Part shown: in pieces, positions 34,612-43,162 of the stretch | How the letters are laid out: each line of letters starts with the position of its first letter | Position numbering within the stretch: the stretch's first letter is position 1 | Assembly (NCBI RefSeq): GCF_000820125.1 | Contig: NZ_CDBY01000043.1 | Coordinates: 1-64,000 of the forward strand | Source: Aeromonas simiae | GTDB lineage: Bacteria; Pseudomonadota; Gammaproteobacteria; Enterobacterales; Aeromonadaceae | Direction of reading: 5' to 3' | DNA length: 64,000 nucleotides | Translations under genes and position numbers: made by a program | Notes under the pieces: generated by a model | What the model saw: only the letters and a program-made list of their open reading frames with translations | Databases searched by the model: none | Told to the model about the DNA's origin: nothing

Positions 34612-35852
34612 TGTTCAAGCCGCTGCCCCTGTTTTTGGGCCTGCGTTACAGCCGCTCGCGTCAGCGTAACGGCTTTATCTCCTTCATTTCGGCCTCGTCA
34701 CTCATCGGTATCGCCCTCGGGGTGATGGCCTTGATCCTCGGGCTGTCGGCCATGAACGGGTTTGAGCGCGAGCTCAAGAACCGGGTGCTCACCGTGATCC
34801 CTCAAGGGGAGCTGGACGCGGTCGAAGCGCCCATGCCCCACTGGCCCCAGCTGCGCGACTATCTGCTGGCCCAGCCCGGGATCACGGCGGTGAGCCCGGT
34901 GATCCGCATCAACGGCCTGCTCGAAAGCGGCAACCACCTCAAGGGGGTGCAGCTGCGCGCCATTTTGCCCGCGTTTGAAGATCAGATCTCCGAGGCGGAC
35001 AAGTACATGACCGGCAAGGGGTTTGATGAACTCAAGGCCGGTGAGAATGGGGTGATCCTCGGCAAGGCGATCGCCGACAAGCTGGGGATCAAGGTGGGGG
35101 ACTCGGTCAGCCTGCTGATGCCGGATGGCAACGGTGCCGACGGCATCAAGCAGCCGCGGCGCCAACTGCTAACCGTGGTGGGGATGCTCGAAATCGGGGG
35201 GCAGCTCGATGGTCTGCTCGGCTTCATGCACCTGCAAGATGCCCAGGCCATGACCGGCATGGGGGAGGCGGTCAGTGGTTTTAGCCTCAAGGTGGACGAT
35301 GTGTTCAAGGCCCAGTCGATCACGGTCGAGGCGGCCCGTAAGTTCCCGCACCACGTCTATATCCGCAGCTGGATGAACACCCAGGGCTATCTCTATCAGG
35401 ACATCCAGATGGTGCGCACCGTCATGGTGGTGGTGATGCTGATGGTGGTGGCGGTGGCTTGTTTCAACATCGTCTCGACCCTGGTGATGGCGGTCAACGA
35501 GAAGCGCGGCGAAATTGCCATTCTCAAGACCATGGGGGCGAGTGCGGCGCAGATCCGCCAGACTTTCGTCATTCAGGGGATGGTCAATGGGGTGCTCGGT
35601 GCGCTGCTCGGGGCCCTGCTGGGGGGCGTGCTCTCGGCCTACCTCACCCCCATCATGGCGGGGGTGGAGCAGCTCATCGGCCATCGTTTCCTCAACCCGG
35701 AGATCTACTTCATCGACTTCCTGCCGACCGAGCTGCACCTGCTCGATCTGGGGCTGGTGACCGGGGCGGCCATCCTGATGAGCTTTGTCGCCACCCTCTA
35801 TCCGGCGTGGCGGGCCAGCGGTCTCATCCCGGCGCGGGAGCTGGGGCGCTAA
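34611..35852 (+). CDS. lolE: Lipoprotein-releasing ABC transporter permease LolE
   Basis: 413 residues. The opening FKPLPLFLGLRYSRSRQRNG and FISFISASSLIGIALGVMAL, a periplasmic domain (~50-265) and three C-terminal helices (MVVVMLMVVAVACFNIVSTL; NGVLGALLGALLGGVLSAYL; LVTGAAILMSFVATLYPAWR) give the LolE layout. LolE binds the lipoprotein directly while LolC recruits LolA. It is the last gene of lolCDE, tightly coupled to lolD and ended by a strong terminator. Confidence 0.95.
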   Translation: MFKPLPLFLGLRYSRSRQRNGFISFISASSLIGIALGVMALILGLSAMNGFERELKNRVLTVIPQGELDAVEAPMPHWPQLRDYLLAQPGITAVSPVIRINGLLESGNHLKGVQLRAILPAFEDQISEADKYMTGKGFDELKAGENGVILGKAIADKLGIKVGDSVSLLMPDGNGADGIKQPRRQLLTVVGMLEIGGQLDGLLGFMHLQDAQAMTGMGEAVSGFSLKVDDVFKAQSITVEAARKFPHHVYIRSWMNTQGYLYQDIQMVRTVMVVVMLMVVAVACFNIVSTLVMAVNEKRGEIAILKTMGASAAQIRQTFVIQGMVNGVLGALLGALLGGVLSAYLTPIMAGVEQLIGHRFLNPEIYFIDFLPTELHLLDLGLVTGAAILMSFVATLYPAWRASGLIPARELGR

Positions 35853-35867
35853 CTTGTCATCACCGAT

Positions 35868-35903
35868 AAAAAAGAGGGAGGCCAGCTGGCCTCCCTCTTT
35901 TTT
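35868..35903. terminator. Strong bidirectional terminator (lolE / yfbR)
   Basis: A 16-bp perfect stem (AAAAAAGAGGGAGGCC with its complement) around AGCT gives T tracts on both strands between the convergent genes. Confidence 0.95.
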
Positions 35904-35918
35904 ATCCGAACCGCGGCC

Positions 35919-36509
35919 CTAGTGGGCGTTGAGCTCATCGAGCGGTAGCGAGAAGCTCGGCACGAAGGTGTCGATGAAGTAGCGCATGGCCGGGTTCATG
36001 CGCTGCTCGAGCATCTCTTCGAGGCGTTTGCGGGCCGGTTCAAACTCACGGTTGCCGGCCGCCAGCTCCTCCAGACACTTGGTGTAGGCGCACAGGGTGT
36101 CGGCGTCCTTCACCAGCCGCGCCAGTTCGGGATCGGCGCAGCCTGAGTCGATCAAGGGGCGGTAGGCGGCCTTGAGGGGCTCGGGCAGCATGGCCAGCAA
36201 CCGCTGCTCGGCGGCCAGCTCGATCTTCTTATATTCGCGGGCAATCTCGGGGTTGTAGTACTTGACCGGGGTGGGCAGATCGCCGGTTAGCACCTCGCTG
36301 GCATCGTGAAAGAGCGCCATGGTAGCGGCTTTCTCGGCGTCCAGCTGGCCACCAAACAGGGCATTCTCTATGGTGCCGAGGGCGTGGGCCACCATGGCCA
36401 CCTGCAGGCTGTGCTCGGCGATATTTTCAGCCTGAATGTTGCGCATCAGCGGCCAGCGGTAGATGAGTTTCATGCGGGCCAGGTTAGCGAAGAAGTGGTT
36501 GGGAAGCAT
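35919..36509 (-). CDS. yfbR: 5'-deoxynucleotidase YfbR (HD domain)
   Basis: 196 residues, matching E. coli YfbR length. It is an HD-fold phosphohydrolase: [20 protein letters not shown] holds the first histidine, [20 protein letters not shown] the HD pair, and [20 protein letters not shown] the last aspartate. The enzyme dephosphorylates deoxynucleoside 5'-monophosphates in the cytoplasm. It reads toward lolE and shares a terminator with it. Its upstream ~100 bp contains the terminator of yccF. Confidence 0.94.
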   Translation of the reverse strand: MLPNHFFANLARMKLIYRWPLMRNIQAENIAEHSLQVAMVAHALGTIENALFGGQLDAEKAATMALFHDASEVLTGDLPTPVKYYNPEIAREYKKIELAAEQRLLAMLPEPLKAAYRPLIDSGCADPELARLVKDADTLCAYTKCLEELAAGNREFEPARKRLEEMLEQRMNPAMRYFIDTFVPSFSLPLDELNAH

Positions 36510-36572
36510 GATGAGTTCCTACAAGAGGTGATGGCACAAAAGTACACGGGTGTGACCGACGGGAAAAGCAAA

Positions 36573-36592
36573 AGGGCGGGAAAGCCCGCCCT
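36573..36592 (-). terminator. Intrinsic terminator of yccF
   Basis: AGGGCGGG-AAAG-CCCGCCCT. On the minus strand it is followed by TTTGCTTTT. Confidence 0.8.
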
Positions 36593-36607
36593 GTTTTGCT
36601 ACACCCT

Positions 36608-37042
36608 TTAGCGAATGTACTGCCCGGTTTCGGCTTCGTGCAAGGTGACAACGGTCTGCCCGACGGGGGCGAGGCTGGCCACGGCCAGCTTGAGGTGCTG
36701 GATACCGAAGGGGATGCCGATGAGGGTGATAAAGCAGGCCAGCGCCGAGGCGATGTGGCCGATGGCGAGCCAGACCCCGATCAGCAGGAACCAGATGATG
36801 TTGCCGATCACGCCCAGTGTTCCGGTGCCGATGTCGTCACGGCCGGTGATGAAGCGGCGGCTCACCGTGGTCTTGCCGAACGGGAAGAAGGTGAAGGTGC
36901 CTATCATGAAGCAGGCGCGTCCCCAGGGGATGCCAATCAGGGAGATGAAGCAGAGCAGCCCTGCCAGCCACCAGGCCAGTCCCATCAGGACGCCGCCGAG
37001 CAGGAACCACAGCAGGTTAAACAGAAAACGCAGCACACCCAT
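36608..37042 (-). CDS. yccF: YccF family inner-membrane protein (DUF307)
   Basis: 144 residues built from two similar halves, each with a hydrophobic helix pair followed by LIGIPWGRACFMIGTFTFFPFGK or LIGIPFGIQHLKLAVASLAPVG. This duplicated GIPxG pattern is the YccF signature. It is probably a four-helix inner-membrane protein. Function is unknown. It lies alone between yfbR and the min operon. Confidence 0.92.
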   Translation of the reverse strand: MGVLRFLFNLLWFLLGGVLMGLAWWLAGLLCFISLIGIPWGRACFMIGTFTFFPFGKTTVSRRFITGRDDIGTGTLGVIGNIIWFLLIGVWLAIGHIASALACFITLIGIPFGIQHLKLAVASLAPVGQTVVTLHEAETGQYIR

Positions 37043-37128
37043 GGATCACTCCTTTCCAATTTGAGGCGACACCATAACCAGCCTGCGAATGGCTGGCAAT
37101 CAAAACCGGCGCTGCGGCGACATTCCTT

Positions 37129-37170
37129 GGCACAAAAACGACATGACCGGAGGCGGGGCTCCGGTCATGT
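37129..37170 (-). terminator. Intrinsic terminator of the minCDE operon
   Basis: A 12-bp perfect stem (ACATGACCGGAG with its complement, 37141-37170). On the minus strand it is followed by CGTTTTTG, just after the minE stop. Confidence 0.85.
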
Positions 37171-37188
37171 GCGGGTGGGGCGACCCAT

Positions 37189-37452
37189 TTACTTCTTGTC
37201 GTCAGAGAAGGTGATGTTGAGTTCCAGCACCGAGAGCTCGGCGCTCTTCTTGTCGAGCTGCACCGACACCTGATCCGGATCGATCTCCACATATTTGCGG
37301 ATCACATCGAGAATGTCCTGCTTGAGTTGGGGCAGGTAGTCCGGCCCCCCCCGTGAGGTACGCTCATGAGCAACGATGATCTGCAGACGCTCCTTGGCCA
37401 GCTGTGCGGTGCTCTGTTTCTTGTTGGAACGGAAATAATCCAATAATGACAT
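37189..37452 (-). CDS. minE: Cell division topological specificity factor MinE
   Basis: 87 residues. An amphipathic membrane-binding start ([20 protein letters not shown]), the MinD-contact helix ([14 protein letters not shown]) and the C-terminal dimerisation part ([37 protein letters not shown]) are all present. MinE stimulates the MinD ATPase and drives pole-to-pole oscillation, restricting MinC to cell poles. Its ATG follows the minD stop by 2 bases. Confidence 0.97.
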   Translation of the reverse strand: MSLLDYFRSNKKQSTAQLAKERLQIIVAHERTSRGGPDYLPQLKQDILDVIRKYVEIDPDQVSVQLDKKSAELSVLELNITFSDDKK

Positions 37453-37454
37453 GC

Positions 37455-38267
37455 TTAACTCCCGAACAATCGGCTAAAGAAGCCTTTCTTTTCTTCTTCA
37501 ATAAAACGTAGATCCTTGCTGTCACCCAGCAGACGCGAAACCGCATCGTCATAGGCCAGCCCGGCATCGGAATCCTTGTCGAGGATCACCGGCTCACCGG
37601 AGTTGGAGGCGCGCAGTACCGCCTGGGATTCCGGGATCACCCCGAGCAGGGGGATAGCCAGGATCTCCTGCACATCCTGCACGCTCAGCATATCGCCACG
37701 ATTGACGCGGGAAGGGCAGTAGCGGGTCAGCAGCAGGTGCTCCTTGATCGGCTCTTCACCGCGCTCGGCCCGACGCGACTTGGCCGCCAGAATGCCGAGG
37801 ATGCGGTCGGAGTCGCGCACCGAGGAGACTTCAGGGTTGGTGGTGACGATGGCCTCGTCGGCGAAGTAGAGGGCCATCAGCGCCCCGGCTTCAATACCGG
37901 CGGGGGAGTCGCAGACGATGTAGTCAAATCCCATCTCGCCGAGCTGATCGAGGATCTGCTCCACCCCTTCACGGGTGAGGGCATCTTTATCGCGGGTCTG
38001 GGAGGCCGGCAGGATGAAGAGGTTGTCGACCCGCTTGTCTTTGATCAGTGCCTGGTTGAGGTTCGCCTCGCCATTGATGACGTTGACGAAGTCATACACG
38101 ACACGGCGCTCGCAGCCCATGATCAGGTCAAGATTACGTAGTCCGATATCGAAATCGATGACGACGGTTTTGTGACCACGCTGGGCCAGCCCGGTACTCA
38201 GCGCCGCACTGGTAGTGGTCTTGCCGACACCGCCTTTGCCTGACGTTACGACTATGATTCGCGCCAT
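37455..38267 (-). CDS. minD: Septum site-determining ATPase MinD
   Basis: 270 residues. Deviant Walker [14 protein letters not shown] (with signature lysine K11), [40 protein letters not shown], and the C-terminal membrane-targeting amphipathic helix ([12 protein letters not shown]). MinD recruits MinC to the membrane and is released by MinE. It is the middle gene of minC-minD-minE, with a good ribosome site (GGAAGCGAGA) before its ATG. Confidence 0.98.
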   Translation of the reverse strand: MARIIVVTSGKGGVGKTTTSAALSTGLAQRGHKTVVIDFDIGLRNLDLIMGCERRVVYDFVNVINGEANLNQALIKDKRVDNLFILPASQTRDKDALTREGVEQILDQLGEMGFDYIVCDSPAGIEAGALMALYFADEAIVTTNPEVSSVRDSDRILGILAAKSRRAERGEEPIKEHLLLTRYCPSRVNRGDMLSVQDVQEILAIPLLGVIPESQAVLRASNSGEPVILDKDSDAGLAYDDAVSRLLGDSKDLRFIEEEKKGFFSRLFGS

Positions 38268-38285
38268 TCTCGCTTCCTTGTAACT

Positions 38286-38981
38286 CTATTTGATGCTGTC
38301 TATACGAAGTTGTTCGTTGTCGAACCGGACGTGGGCCGGTTTCTGGATCAGGCCTGCCGGCAAGGTATCGCTCAGCTGGAAGGTGCCGGCGATGGAGAGC
38401 AGCTCCGCTGCCAGTTGCTGGCAATAGATCCGTGCCTGAGTGTTGCCACGCGCGCCTGCAATGGCTCGGCCGCGCAGGGCGCCATACACATGGATACTGT
38501 CGTCGGCAATCACTTCGGCGCCCGGGCTCACCGAGCCCAGCACCACCAGTGATGCGCCGGCGGCATAAATTTGCTGGCCGGAGCGAACCGGCCCGACATG
38601 TACGCGGGTGGGCGTCAGAGGAGGCGGTTCCACCTTGGCCGGCTTGACCGTCTTGCTGTTATCGCTACCGCGTGAACGTCCCGCATTCATGACGGCAATA
38701 CCGGCGGCCTTGGCCGCCGTTTTCATCGCCTCACTGCGGGCTCCCGTAATCCCCACAAGAATGAAAGATTCCGCTTCCACCAATTGTTTGATCGCACTGA
38801 AATCAGGAATGTTTTCCAATTTCTCCACGTTCATGACGATGGGGGCGCAATGGAAGAAGTGGGGGGCCTGGGCCACCTTGCTTTCCAGCAGAGCGCGGAT
38901 TTTCCCCGGATGGGCATCGGTCACATGGAGCACCGACAGGGTAAAGGTGGCACCTTTTATTTCATTATCGCGTTCAGCCAT
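38286..38981 (-). CDS. minC: Septum formation inhibitor MinC
   Basis: 231 residues from ATG 38981 (MAERDNEIKGATFTLSVLHV); an upstream in-frame start at 39002 is less likely. The N-terminal FtsZ-inhibiting domain (~1-105) is followed by a Lys/Pro-rich linker and the C-terminal beta-helix domain (GPVRSGQQIYAAGASLVVLG, GSVSPGAEVIADDSIHVYGA, LRGRAIAGARGN) that dimerises and binds MinD. It is the first gene of the min operon and divergent from ycgL. Confidence 0.97.
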   Translation of the reverse strand: MAERDNEIKGATFTLSVLHVTDAHPGKIRALLESKVAQAPHFFHCAPIVMNVEKLENIPDFSAIKQLVEAESFILVGITGARSEAMKTAAKAAGIAVMNAGRSRGSDNSKTVKPAKVEPPPLTPTRVHVGPVRSGQQIYAAGASLVVLGSVSPGAEVIADDSIHVYGALRGRAIAGARGNTQARIYCQQLAAELLSIAGTFQLSDTLPAGLIQKPAHVRFDNEQLRIDSIK

Positions 38982-39087
38982 GAAACATCCCCGAACCAGC
39001 AAGGCAATTCATTATTGTTATTGAGATTCCGATGTTATAGTTTGCCCCCACAAGAGGCAATCAACCGCACGGATTATACCAAGTTAC

Positions 39088-39366
39088 ATGTTGTGTGCAG
39101 TCTATAAAAGCCGCAAAAAAGCCGATACATATCTCTTTATTGAACGACGCGACGATTTCTCGCGTGTTCCGGAGATATTACTGACAACATTTGGCCCGCC
39201 CCAGCTGGTGATGGTGACCAAACTCAACCCTGTCAAACCCCTTGGTATGTCTGATATCGGTAAGGTGATGAACGCATTGCGGGAACAGGGTTACTACCTG
39301 CAATTGCCGCCGCCGGTCGAGAGCCTGCTGGAAGAGCACAAAGCCTTCGTTCGCACTCACTCCTGA
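39088..39366 (+). CDS. ycgL: YcgL domain protein
   Basis: 92 residues beginning MLCAVYKSRKKADTYLFIER, followed by PEILLTTFGPPQLVMVTKL and a YYLQLPPPVESLLEEHK end, the YcgL fold. Function is not established. The position next to minC is conserved in enterobacteria and vibrios, where ycgL lies divergent from minC. Confidence 0.94.
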   Translation: MLCAVYKSRKKADTYLFIERRDDFSRVPEILLTTFGPPQLVMVTKLNPVKPLGMSDIGKVMNALREQGYYLQLPPPVESLLEEHKAFVRTHS

Positions 39367-39446
39367 GTCCTTGGTGTCGACAGTTTCGCTTGCCAGAAGG
39401 GCGGTGACCCTGTATACAGTGCGCCTTTTATGGCGAGTGGGTGAAC

Positions 39447-39884
39447 ATGATGCAAGGTGCCTTTTGGCAGGAAAAATCCCTGTCCGAGCTCAGTGAGCAG
39501 GAGTGGGAATCTCTCTGTGATGGTTGTGGCAAGTGCTGCCTCAATAAGCTCATCGATGAGGAGACCGACGAGTTGGTCTTTACCAACGTCGCTTGCAACC
39601 TGCTCAACACCAAGAGTTGCCAATGTTCCGACTACGCTAACCGTTTCAATCGCGAGCCGGACTGCCTGCAAATCACCCCTGACAAGATAGAAGAGTACCA
39701 CTGGCTGCCTTCTACCTGTGCCTATCGGCTGTTGGCGGAAGGTAACCCGCTCCCCGAGTGGCATCCGCTGCTGACCGGCAGTACCTCTGCTATGCACAAG
39801 GCCGGCCAGTCGGTGCGGGGCAAGGTGGTGCATGAAGCCTTCGCCGGCGAGTGGGAAGATCACATCATTTTCTGGGCCAGTTGA
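39447..39884 (+). CDS. ycgN: UPF0260 cysteine-cluster protein YcgN
   Basis: 145 residues from ATG 39447; GTG 39441 and ATG 39450 are alternatives. The cysteine pattern [43 protein letters not shown] and STCAYRLL is the YkgJ/YcgN zinc or iron-sulphur cluster motif. Function is unknown. It follows ycgL in the same direction, as in E. coli, and ends at a strong bidirectional terminator. Confidence 0.93.
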   Translation: MMQGAFWQEKSLSELSEQEWESLCDGCGKCCLNKLIDEETDELVFTNVACNLLNTKSCQCSDYANRFNREPDCLQITPDKIEEYHWLPSTCAYRLLAEGNPLPEWHPLLTGSTSAMHKAGQSVRGKVVHEAFAGEWEDHIIFWAS

Positions 39885-39896
39885 GCTGGCGGACAT

Positions 39897-39927
39897 AAAA
39901 AAACGGAGCCTTGGGCTCCGTTTTTTT
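39897..39927. terminator. Bidirectional terminator ycgN / dsbB
   Basis: AAAAAAACGGAGCC with a complementary GGCTCCGTTTTTTT arm around TTG sits between the convergent ycgN and dsbB. Confidence 0.92.
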
Positions 39928-39939
39928 ATTGGGGCGGGC

Positions 39940-40461
39940 TTACTGGCAGCAGCGTCCCTTGACCAGATTACCGACGGCGACGATGACGCACACCAGCAGA
40001 TAGGCGGCAAAGATGGCCACCAGCCACTGGGGCATGGAGAAGCCTAAGAACTGCCAGGTGATCTCGGAGCAATCACCATCCGGCATGAAGAGCCAGGGGA
40101 TCCACTGATCGAGCGGCAGCCAGCTCGGGAAATCGGCATAAGGGCTGCAGACATTGAACGGGGAGGGATTGAGCTGATAATCCACGTGGCGCAGGGCCAG
40201 TTGCAACCCGGTAAAGGCGCTGTAACCCCACAGCAGGATGGCGCTCCAGCGAACCCATGGCCGCTTGGGATCTGTCATGCCGAGCAGCCCGGCCGCCAAG
40301 ACACCCAGGGTGGCGATCCGCTCATAGATACACATGACACAGGGATGCAGCCCCAGCCCATGTTGAAAGAAGAGGGCACACACATCAAGAAACAGGGCCG
40401 AGCCGGCCAATAGCACCCAAGGCAAGCGCTGAGCCGCCAGAGCGCGAAGATATTCCACCAT
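39940..40461 (-). CDS. dsbB: Disulfide bond formation protein B
   Basis: 173 residues from ATG 40461. Four transmembrane helices are visible. The first periplasmic loop has the CVMC pair (about C41/C44), and the second loop the other redox pair (FNVCSPYADFPSW and MPDGDCSEITW). DsbB reoxidises DsbA and passes electrons to quinone. The gene order dsbB-nhaB-fadR is that of E. coli. Confidence 0.96.
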   Translation of the reverse strand: MVEYLRALAAQRLPWVLLAGSALFLDVCALFFQHGLGLHPCVMCIYERIATLGVLAAGLLGMTDPKRPWVRWSAILLWGYSAFTGLQLALRHVDYQLNPSPFNVCSPYADFPSWLPLDQWIPWLFMPDGDCSEITWQFLGFSMPQWLVAIFAAYLLVCVIVAVGNLVKGRCCQ

Positions 40462-40523
40462 AGCAATCGCCTGAAACCAAAAAAAAGCCAATGGGCATTA
40501 GAGCAAACCATCGGAAGAAAGGA

Positions 40524-40544
40524 AAGGGGGCCTTGGCCCCCCTT
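40524..40544 (-). terminator. Intrinsic terminator/hairpin downstream of nhaB
   Basis: GGGGGCC-TT-GGCCCCC stem. On the minus strand it is followed by TTTCCTTTCTT. It lies between the nhaB stop and dsbB. Confidence 0.65.
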
Positions 40545-40547
40545 GTT

Positions 40548-42125
40548 TTAAGGTGTGACGGCCGCAGGAACGTTCTCGACCGCGTTGCTTATCCAACCCC
40601 ACTCGATAAATTGCTGGGTCATGCCCGGTAGCAGTAGCTCGACGCAGATCAGACCCGTGACACTGAGCACCAGGGTGTAGGGCAGGGCCATCCAAACCAT
40701 GCGGCCATAGGAGAGGCGCAGCAGCGGTGCCAGAGCCGAGGTGAGCAGGAACAAGAAGGCGGCTTGTCCGTTCGGGGTGGCGACCGACGGCAGGTTGGTG
40801 CCGGTGTTGATGGCGACGGCCAGCAGCTCGAAGTGCTCGCGGCTGATCGCCTGCTCGGCCAGGGCGGCCTTGACTTCACTGATGTAGACGGTGCCGACGA
40901 AGACGTTGTCACTGATCATTGAGAGCAGCCCATTGGCGATGTAAAAGAGCGCCAGCTGATCTTCCGGTTTGGCGGCCAGCACCCAGTCGATGACGGGGCG
41001 AAATAGGTGCTGATCGATGATGACCGCCACCACGGTGAAGAACACCACCAGCAGTGAGGTGAAGGGCAGCGCCTCTTGGAATGCCTTGCCGATGGCGTGC
41101 TCATCGGTGACGCCGGTCATGGCGGTGGCCAGCACGATGACCGAGAGGCCGATGAGGCCGACGGCGGCCAGGTGCATGGCCAATCCTGCGATGAGCCACA
41201 CGGCGATGAGCCCTTGTACCATCAGATTGACCTTGTCCTGACGGGTGCGGCGGGCATCTTCCTGGCGGTCATACTCCTCCATGATGTGGCGTACCCGCTC
41301 CGGCAGGGTGGCGCCGTAGCCAAACCAACCCAGCTTCTCGACCAGCAGGCAGGTGAGCAGACCGCAGAAGAATACCGGTATGCTGACTGGCGCCATACGC
41401 AGAGCAAACTCACCAAAGTGCCAGCCGGCCTGCTCACCGATGATGAGGTTCTGCGGCTCCCCAACCAGAGTACAGACGCCACCTAATGCCGTACCGATGG
41501 CCGCATGCATCAGCAGGCTGCGCAGAAAGGCGCGAAAATCGTTGAGATCCTGGCGCGCCCCGTCATTGAGGCCGTTGTCATCGAGATAATCGTGGCTCTG
41601 CGCCCCCTTCTGGCCGGACGCAACCTTGTGATAGATGGCGTAAAAACCCACCGCGACGCTGATCACCACGGCGATGACGGTGAGGGCGTCGAGGAAGGCG
41701 GAGAGAAAGGCGGCGGTCAGGCAGAACGCCAGCGAAAGCGCGCTCTTGGACTTGATATGGATGAGCAGCTTGGTGAAGACATAGAGCAGCAGCTGTTTCA
41801 TGAAGTAGATGCCGGCCACCATGAACACCAGCAGCAACAGCACCTCGATATTGCCGATCAGCTCGTGCTTGACCTGCTCGGGGGAGGTCATGCCTATGAG
41901 GACCGCTTCAATGGCGAGCAGGCCACCCGGTTGCAGCGGATAGCACTTGAGGGCCATGGCCAGGGTAAAGATAAATTCGGCCACCAGCAGCCAGCCGGCA
42001 AAGAAGGGATCGAGGTAGAAGATGAGCGGATTGATGATAAGGAAGGTCAGAATGGCGCTCTTGTACCAGTTAGCGGTTTTCCCTAAGAAATTCTGTGCTA
42101 AGGCACGTCCGTAACTTACCTGCAT
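40548..42125 (-). CDS. nhaB: Na+/H+ antiporter NhaB
   Basis: 525 residues from ATG 42125 ([20 protein letters not shown]), close to the E. coli NhaB length. About twelve transmembrane helices. Characteristic segments: [60 protein letters not shown] and [20 protein letters not shown]. NhaB exports Na+ in exchange for H+ and matters at neutral or acid pH and in brackish settings. A candidate FNR-type site lies about 100 bp upstream, between nhaB and the divergent fadR. Confidence 0.97.
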   Translation of the reverse strand: MQVSYGRALAQNFLGKTANWYKSAILTFLIINPLIFYLDPFFAGWLLVAEFIFTLAMALKCYPLQPGGLLAIEAVLIGMTSPEQVKHELIGNIEVLLLLVFMVAGIYFMKQLLLYVFTKLLIHIKSKSALSLAFCLTAAFLSAFLDALTVIAVVISVAVGFYAIYHKVASGQKGAQSHDYLDDNGLNDGARQDLNDFRAFLRSLLMHAAIGTALGGVCTLVGEPQNLIIGEQAGWHFGEFALRMAPVSIPVFFCGLLTCLLVEKLGWFGYGATLPERVRHIMEEYDRQEDARRTRQDKVNLMVQGLIAVWLIAGLAMHLAAVGLIGLSVIVLATAMTGVTDEHAIGKAFQEALPFTSLLVVFFTVVAVIIDQHLFRPVIDWVLAAKPEDQLALFYIANGLLSMISDNVFVGTVYISEVKAALAEQAISREHFELLAVAINTGTNLPSVATPNGQAAFLFLLTSALAPLLRLSYGRMVWMALPYTLVLSVTGLICVELLLPGMTQQFIEWGWISNAVENVPAAVTP

Positions 42126-42217
42126 GTTGTTCTCTCTAGGATTGACGTTTGACCCGCGGTGCCTGCCCGGGATCATGGGAAGGAGAGTGATGGTTTCGCA
42201 AAGCGGCATCGTTCCCC

Positions 42218-42231
42218 ATGATATTAATCAA
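42218..42231. promoter_or_regulatory. Candidate FNR-type site between nhaB and fadR
   Basis: ATGATATTAATCAA matches the FNR consensus TTGAT-N4-ATCAA at 9 of 10 specified positions. It lies about 93-106 bp upstream of nhaB and about 160 bp upstream of fadR. It may also be a chance AT-rich match. Confidence 0.35.
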
Positions 42232-42390
42232 AGATTTGTGCGAAGAGACAGGGTCTAACAAAGGGCATGAGATAGCAATGGCTTCGATTGGTTCGTGCTC
42301 AGCAGAGGACTGACCTTTATGTTTGCCAGTGTCATCGGCTTTGCTATCATGCGGGAGTTTAACATTGTCATCACTTTACAGAGTCCGTTC

Positions 42391-43104
42391 ATGGTCATTA
42401 AAGCGCAGAGCCCTGCTGGGTTTGCCGAAGAGTACATCATCGAATCCATCTGGAATAACCGCTTTCCCCCCGGCTCTATCCTGCCGGCTGAGCGCGAACT
42501 CTCCGAACTGATTGGGGTGACCCGCACCACGTTGCGTGAAGTATTGCAGCGTCTGGCCCGTGATGGATGGCTCACCATCCAGCATGGCAAGCCGACCAAG
42601 GTCAACAACTTCTGGGAGACCTCAGGGCTCAATATCCTCGAAACCCTGGCTCGTCTCGATCAGGACAAGGTGCCGGATCTGGTGGCCCAGCTGCTGTCGG
42701 CGCGCACCAATATCAGCACCATCTTCATCCGTGGTGCCGTGCGCAACAATCCGGAGCGTGCCGCCGAGATCCTGCGTGAGGCCACTGCGGTTGATGACAG
42801 TGCCGATGCGTATGCCGATTTTGACTACTACCTGCATCACCAGCTCTCGTTTGCCTCTGGCAACCCCATCTATGCGCTGATCCTCAATGGTTTCAAGGGG
42901 CTGTATGCCCGTGTCGGTCGCTACTACTTCTCTGACAAGCAGGCCAGGGCCAGTGCTGACGGTTACTACGCGGCGTTGCTCAAGCTGGCAGAGAGCAAGG
43001 ATTATGAGTCGGTGTTTCAGTTGGTGCGCCAGTACGGCGTCGAATCGGGTAAGCACTGGGCTCGCCTGCGCGAGCACATGCCGAGCAACTTTTGCGATCA
43101 CTGA
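42391..43104 (+). CDS. fadR: Fatty-acid metabolism regulator FadR
   Basis: 237 residues from ATG 42391 ([20 protein letters not shown]). The GntR winged helix is [20 protein letters not shown] with recognition helix [17 protein letters not shown] and the wing [10 protein letters not shown]. The C-terminal acyl-CoA-binding FadR_C domain contains [17 protein letters not shown] and [16 protein letters not shown]. FadR represses fad genes and activates fab genes, released by long-chain acyl-CoA. A matching operator (60538-60554) is found elsewhere in this window before a crotonase gene. Confidence 0.97.
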   Translation: MVIKAQSPAGFAEEYIIESIWNNRFPPGSILPAERELSELIGVTRTTLREVLQRLARDGWLTIQHGKPTKVNNFWETSGLNILETLARLDQDKVPDLVAQLLSARTNISTIFIRGAVRNNPERAAEILREATAVDDSADAYADFDYYLHHQLSFASGNPIYALILNGFKGLYARVGRYYFSDKQARASADGYYAALLKLAESKDYESVFQLVRQYGVESGKHWARLREHMPSNFCDH

Positions 43105-43115
43105 CCGCGGATGAG

Positions 43116-43142
43116 AAAAGCGCACCTTAGGGTGCGCTTTTT
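43116..43142. terminator. Bidirectional terminator fadR / ycgB
   Basis: AAAAGCGCACC-TTAG-GGTGCGCTTTT with T tracts on both strands. Confidence 0.92.
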
Positions 43143-43162
43143 GTTGATGGGGAAGAGGCCGG

